This document shows, piece by piece, positions 3,998-6,296 of a stretch of DNA of 6,296 nucleotides (the stretch's first letter is position 1; the number at the start of each line of letters is the position of its first letter). The DNA comes from Chloroflexota bacterium (lineage in GTDB: Bacteria > Chloroflexota > Anaerolineae > Anaerolineales > DRMV01), in NCBI GenBank assembly GCA_013153335.1, contig JAADEP010000039.1, forward strand, positions 1 to 6,296, given 5' to 3'. A program made the translations under genes and the position numbers. Under the pieces are notes generated by a model. The model was given only the letters and a program-made list of their open reading frames with translations. It was not told where the DNA came from and did no database searches.

Positions 3998-4947
3998 TGT
4001 GGCGGATTTTTGTTTCGGATCGCATACATGAGGACGGCCTGGCCCGCCTGCGCGCGGCCGAAGACGTGGCCGAGGTCCGTATGGAACCCGGTTTGGACCC
4101 TGCGGCCTTGGCCCAAGCCCTGGCCCAGGGCTATCACGCGCTGATTGTGCGCAGTCGAACCAAGGTCACGCGTGATTTGCTTGCGGCCGCGCCGAGCCTG
4201 CGGGTCGTGGGCCGAGCCGGCGTTGGGGTTGACAACATTGACCTCGACGCGGCCAAAGCGCGCGGGGTCATCGTGGTCAATGCCCCGGAAGCCACGACCG
4301 ACGCGGTTGCAGAACACACCCTGGCTTTGCTGTTCGCGGTCGCGCGGCACATCCCGCGGGCCGATGCGAGCATGAAGGCCGGGCGTTGGGAAAAGAAGGC
4401 CTTTCAGGGCATCGAGCTCGCGGGCAAAACCTTGGGCATCATCGGCGTTGGCCGTATCGGAGCCGCGGTCGCGCGCCGCGCGCGCGGCCTGGGGATGCGC
4501 GTCTTGGGCTATGACCCGTATCTCGATCAGGCCACGCTGGCCGCGCGCGGGGTTGAACCTGTGGCCGACCTCGCGACGTTGCTTGCGCGTAGCGATGTCG
4601 TCAGCGTGCACGTGCCCTTGACCCCCGAAACCCGAGGCCTGCTCGACGCGCAGGCTTTGGCGCAGCTCAAACCTGGCGCTATCGTGCTGAGCACGGCTCG
4701 CGGAGGCGTGGTCGACGAGGCCGCGTTGCTCGCCGCTTTGGACGAAGGACGAGTCTTGGGCGCGGGTTTGGACGTATTTGAACATGAACCCCCCGGCGCG
4801 ACCCGGTTGGTGACCCATCCCCGGGTGGTCGCGACGCCGCACATCGCGGCGCAAACGCGCGAGGCGCAAGCCCGCGTCGCGCGCGATATCGCGGACGAAG
4901 TGCTGGCCGCGTTGCGCGGCGCGCGCTTGCGATGGCGGGTGGTGTGA
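3997..4947 (+). CDS. serA: D-3-phosphoglycerate dehydrogenase-like 2-hydroxyacid dehydrogenase, short form
   Basis: This 316-residue NAD-dependent D-2-hydroxyacid dehydrogenase is cytoplasmic and probably oxidises 3-phosphoglycerate in the first step of serine synthesis. The substrate-side motif GRAGVGVDNIDLDAA (about 72-86) and APEATTDAVAEHTLALL are typical of the PGDH branch. The Rossmann loop is G150-V-G152-R-I-G155, with D173 (GYDPY) at the end of beta-2, which favours NAD over NADP. The catalytic residues are R235 (STARGG), E264 (LDVFEHEPP) and H282 (TPHIAAQT). The protein stops after the catalytic core, without the C-terminal ACT or intervening domain of the ~520-aa enzymes, so serine feedback through ACT is not expected. 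Another 2-hydroxyacid substrate remains possible, so the symbol is tentative. ATG 3997 overlaps the cytochrome stop by one base, with AGGAG at 3982-3986. An in-frame ATG at 3964 would add 11 residues that do not fit the family. No other serine-pathway gene is nearby. Confidence 0.88.
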   Translation: MWRIFVSDRIHEDGLARLRAAEDVAEVRMEPGLDPAALAQALAQGYHALIVRSRTKVTRDLLAAAPSLRVVGRAGVGVDNIDLDAAKARGVIVVNAPEATTDAVAEHTLALLFAVARHIPRADASMKAGRWEKKAFQGIELAGKTLGIIGVGRIGAAVARRARGLGMRVLGYDPYLDQATLAARGVEPVADLATLLARSDVVSVHVPLTPETRGLLDAQALAQLKPGAIVLSTARGGVVDEAALLAALDEGRVLGAGLDVFEHEPPGATRLVTHPRVVATPHIAAQTREAQARVARDIADEVLAALRGARLRWRVV

Positions 4948-4952
4948 CCCGC
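4935..4952 (+). other. Small hairpin spanning the dehydrogenase stop codon
   Basis: GCGGGT (4935-4940) pairs perfectly with ACCCGC (4947-4952) across the loop GGTGTG. The stop TGA occupies 4945-4947, at the loop-stem boundary. There is no T run, so it is unlikely to terminate transcription by itself. It may slow RNA decay or be a chance feature of GC-rich DNA. Confidence 0.35.
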
Positions 4953-4975
4953 GCTACAAGTCAGATTGAAGCAAC

Positions 4976-5002
4976 CCGGCCGGCGCACCCCGCGCCGACC
5001 GG
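4976..5002 (+). other. GC-rich hairpin in the leader of the EamA gene
   Basis: CCGG (4976-4979) pairs with CCGG (4999-5002) and CGGCGC (4981-4986) with GCGCCG (4992-4997). Together they make a 10-pair stem with one C-A mismatch and the loop ACCCC. It lies 11 bases before the ribosome-binding site of the transporter gene and has no T run. A role as an mRNA processing or stability element between two genes of one transcript is possible but unproven. Confidence 0.4.
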
Positions 5003-5025
5003 ACGCGCGCATCAAGGAGGCCAAC

Positions 5026-5919
5026 ATGATCCTCGGCGAGCTCGCGGCCTTGGCCGCGGCCGTATGTTTTTCCTTAGGACCCACCTTTTTTACCCTGGCT
5101 GGACGGCGCATTGGCGCGCACATTACCTTGCGATGGCGCCTCTTGCTCGCGACCCTTGTCCTTATGTGCCTGCATGGGGCTGTGTATGGCCGCGTTTGGC
5201 CCCAAGTGACCCTCGAGCAGGCCCTTTACCTTTTGGTCGCGGGGTTTGTGGCCCTGGCCTTGGCCGATTCGCTCCTTTTCCCTGCTTTTGTGCGGATTGG
5301 GCCGCGTCTGGCCATGCTGATTCTGAACCTACAACCGGTTCTGGCGACGGCCCTGGCGTGGGTCTTTTTGGGCGAACGGTTGGCTTTGTGGCAGTTGGCC
5401 GCGATCGCGGTGGTCCTGACCGGGGTTTCGGTCGTGGTTCTCGAGCGCGACCCGTCGGCTGCTGCACCGCGCGCCATCGATTGGGGCGGGGTGCTCATGG
5501 CTTTGGGCTCGGCCCTTTTAGGCGCCGTGGGTGTGCTTTTGGCCAAGCGCGGCATGCAGGGACAGGTTCCGGCCTTGAGCGCGAATTTGTTGCGCATGCT
5601 GGGCGGGATGGTGCCCATTTGGCTTTGGGCTTTTGTGCGGCGGGAAGCCGGCCTGACTGTGCGCGCGGTTCGTGAAGATCCTCAAGCTTTGCGTTATTTG
5701 ATCGCGGGCGTGCTTGTCGGTCCGGTGTTGGGGATGTCCCTCTCCCTCTTCGCGCTGCGCACCATCCCTGTGGGGATTGCGACCACCCTGACCGCATTGC
5801 CCCCGGTGTTGCTGCTGCCCATCGGGCGATGGGTGTTCCGTGAGCACATCACGTGGCGGGCTGCTACGGCCACCCTTGCGGCCACCGGCGGCGTAATTTG
5901 GCTTTTGGTTGGCTCTTAG
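5026..5919 (+). CDS. EamA/DMT superfamily transporter, 10 TM helices
   Basis: This 297-residue inner-membrane protein is built from two EamA repeats. About ten hydrophobic helices can be placed: roughly 4-22, 34-52, 66-88, 95-116, 122-139, 154-173, 183-203, 224-243, 248-268 and 276-294. The repeat signature appears in each half: LNLQPVLATALAWVFLGERL (100-119) and the weaker LPPVLLLPIGRWVFREHI (258-275). Drug/metabolite transporters of this family export amino acids, metabolites or toxic compounds, but the sequence does not reveal the substrate. AAGGAGG at 5014-5020, 5 nt before ATG 5026, sets the start. An in-frame ATG at 4966 would add 20 basic residues read from the leader hairpin and is not credible. 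The 78-bp gap after the dehydrogenase gene has no obvious promoter, so co-transcription is likely. A link to serine or amino-acid export would be speculation. Confidence 0.92.
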   Translation: MILGELAALAAAVCFSLGPTFFTLAGRRIGAHITLRWRLLLATLVLMCLHGAVYGRVWPQVTLEQALYLLVAGFVALALADSLLFPAFVRIGPRLAMLILNLQPVLATALAWVFLGERLALWQLAAIAVVLTGVSVVVLERDPSAAAPRAIDWGGVLMALGSALLGAVGVLLAKRGMQGQVPALSANLLRMLGGMVPIWLWAFVRREAGLTVRAVREDPQALRYLIAGVLVGPVLGMSLSLFALRTIPVGIATTLTALPPVLLLPIGRWVFREHITWRAATATLAATGGVIWLLVGS

Positions 5920-5964
5920 TTCCTCGGGACCGCCCAGTCCTGTAAGCCGGCCATCCAACCAAAA
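5903..5964. repeat. Perfect 10-bp inverted repeat bridging the EamA stop and the amidohydrolase leader
   Basis: TTTTGGTTGG (5903-5912, inside the last codons of the transporter gene) is exactly complementary to CCAACCAAAA (5955-5964), which ends 4 bases before the AAAGGAGGTG ribosome-binding site. Within the 42-nt loop a small hairpin, CGGGAC (5925-5930) with GTCCTG (5937-5942), can also form. It might be a branched mRNA structure or a protein site. No T run follows it on either strand in a position expected for a terminator. Confidence 0.5.
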
Positions 5965-5980
5965 CCGAAAAGGAGGTGCT

Positions 5981-6296
5981 ATGACCCAACGCACACCTGT
6001 TGACCGCTTGATCACCCAAGGCATCGTGCTCACCATGGACCCCCAGTGGCGTCAATTCGAGCCCGGTGCCGTGGCCATCCAGGGGGACCGCATTGTCGAC
6101 GTCGGCCCCGCGAGCGAACTGGAAGCCCGTTACGAAGCGCGAGAAGTGGTCCGGGCCCCGGGCAAGGTCATTATGCCGGGGCTCGTCAACGCCCACACCC
6201 ACGTGCCCATGACCTTGCTGCGCGGCCTGGCCGACGACTTGCGCCTGGACGTATGGCTGTTGGGCTACATGATGCCGGTGGAACGGGAGTTCGTCT
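5981..6296 (+). CDS. Amidohydrolase, MTA/SAH deaminase-like, N-terminal 105 residues (3' end off the window)
   Basis: The visible part holds the small N-terminal beta-domain of the amidohydrolase superfamily (DRLITQGIVLTMD at 8-20, then GAVAIQGDRIVDVGP at 29-43). The start of the TIM barrel follows, with the metal-binding motif PGLVNAHTH (66-74; ligands H72 and H74). The following MTLLRGLADDLRLDVWL (77-93) is characteristic of the 5'-methylthioadenosine/S-adenosylhomocysteine deaminase and TrzN/AtzA-like group. A purine-nucleoside deaminase role in the cytoplasm is therefore most likely. Other deaminases or chlorohydrolases of this group cannot be excluded because the remaining catalytic residues are beyond the edge. 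A near-perfect AAAGGAGGTG at 5969-5978 sets the ATG at 5981. It lies 61 bp after the transporter gene on the same strand, so an operon is possible. Confidence 0.88.
   Translation, partial: MTQRTPVDRLITQGIVLTMDPQWRQFEPGAVAIQGDRIVDVGPASELEARYEAREVVRAPGKVIMPGLVNAHTHVPMTLLRGLADDLRLDVWLLGYMMPVEREFV

Noticed and set aside
3877..4869. Long minus-strand open frame opposite the dehydrogenase
   Set aside because: It is a shadow of a complete 2-hydroxyacid dehydrogenase with intact catalytic residues.
4932..5675. Plus-strand frame overlapping the transporter gene
   Set aside because: Its product is rich in Gly, Arg and Pro with no membrane helices, while the overlapping frame gives a complete 10-TM EamA protein with a good ribosome-binding site.

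Overview
The window is high-GC, gene-dense DNA with every convincing gene on the + strand. It reads as ordinary chromosome of a bacterium, most likely a member of the Chloroflexota (Anaerolineae-like). This placement is an inference from gene content: a DUF2089-type protein beside SHOCT-like proteins, a DUF2905 membrane protein just before tatD, a lipoprotein c-type cytochrome with an 'YLRESIL' segment, and extended -10 promoters of the form TGGTAnnAT. I see no transposase, integrase, CRISPR array, tRNA or rRNA.

Left part (1-1740): a three-gene set. The 3' end of a DUF2089-like gene is followed after 1 nt by a 322-residue protein with a beta-solenoid-like body, a tryptophan-rich helix and a short C-terminal helical module. 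Next come a 133-bp spacer made largely of degenerate 7/14-15-bp tandem repeats and a 126-residue protein that starts with the same helical module. All three proteins carry this SHOCT-like module (R-x-R-I-L...G-K/R-L/I-T/S-x-E/D-E-A-A-x-L-L). A hairpin with a short T run at 1695-1737 probably ends this unit. By analogy with LiaX/YvlB proteins, which combine such a module with beta-strand repeats, an envelope-linked regulatory role is possible. This is the least characterised and most interesting part of the window.

Middle (1741-3997): a second strong hairpin lies in a 295-bp intergenic region. An extended -10 promoter precedes a DUF2905 two-helix membrane protein, and another extended -10, inside an 8-bp inverted repeat, precedes a TatD-family metal-dependent hydrolase. 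The end of tatD overlaps a stand-alone CheY-like receiver protein by 26 nt. A mono-haem c-type cytochrome lipoprotein follows 16 bp later.

Right part (3997-6296): a short-form D-3-phosphoglycerate dehydrogenase-like enzyme overlaps the cytochrome stop by one base (TGATG). Then come a 10-TM EamA/DMT-family transporter and the first 105 codons of an amidohydrolase of the MTA/SAH deaminase group, which runs off the window edge. From tatD to the dehydrogenase the genes are tightly packed and probably co-transcribed. The last two genes have spacers of 78 and 61 bp with hairpin-forming sequence but no clear terminator or promoter. The genes from tatD onward do not obviously form one pathway and look like a housekeeping cluster.
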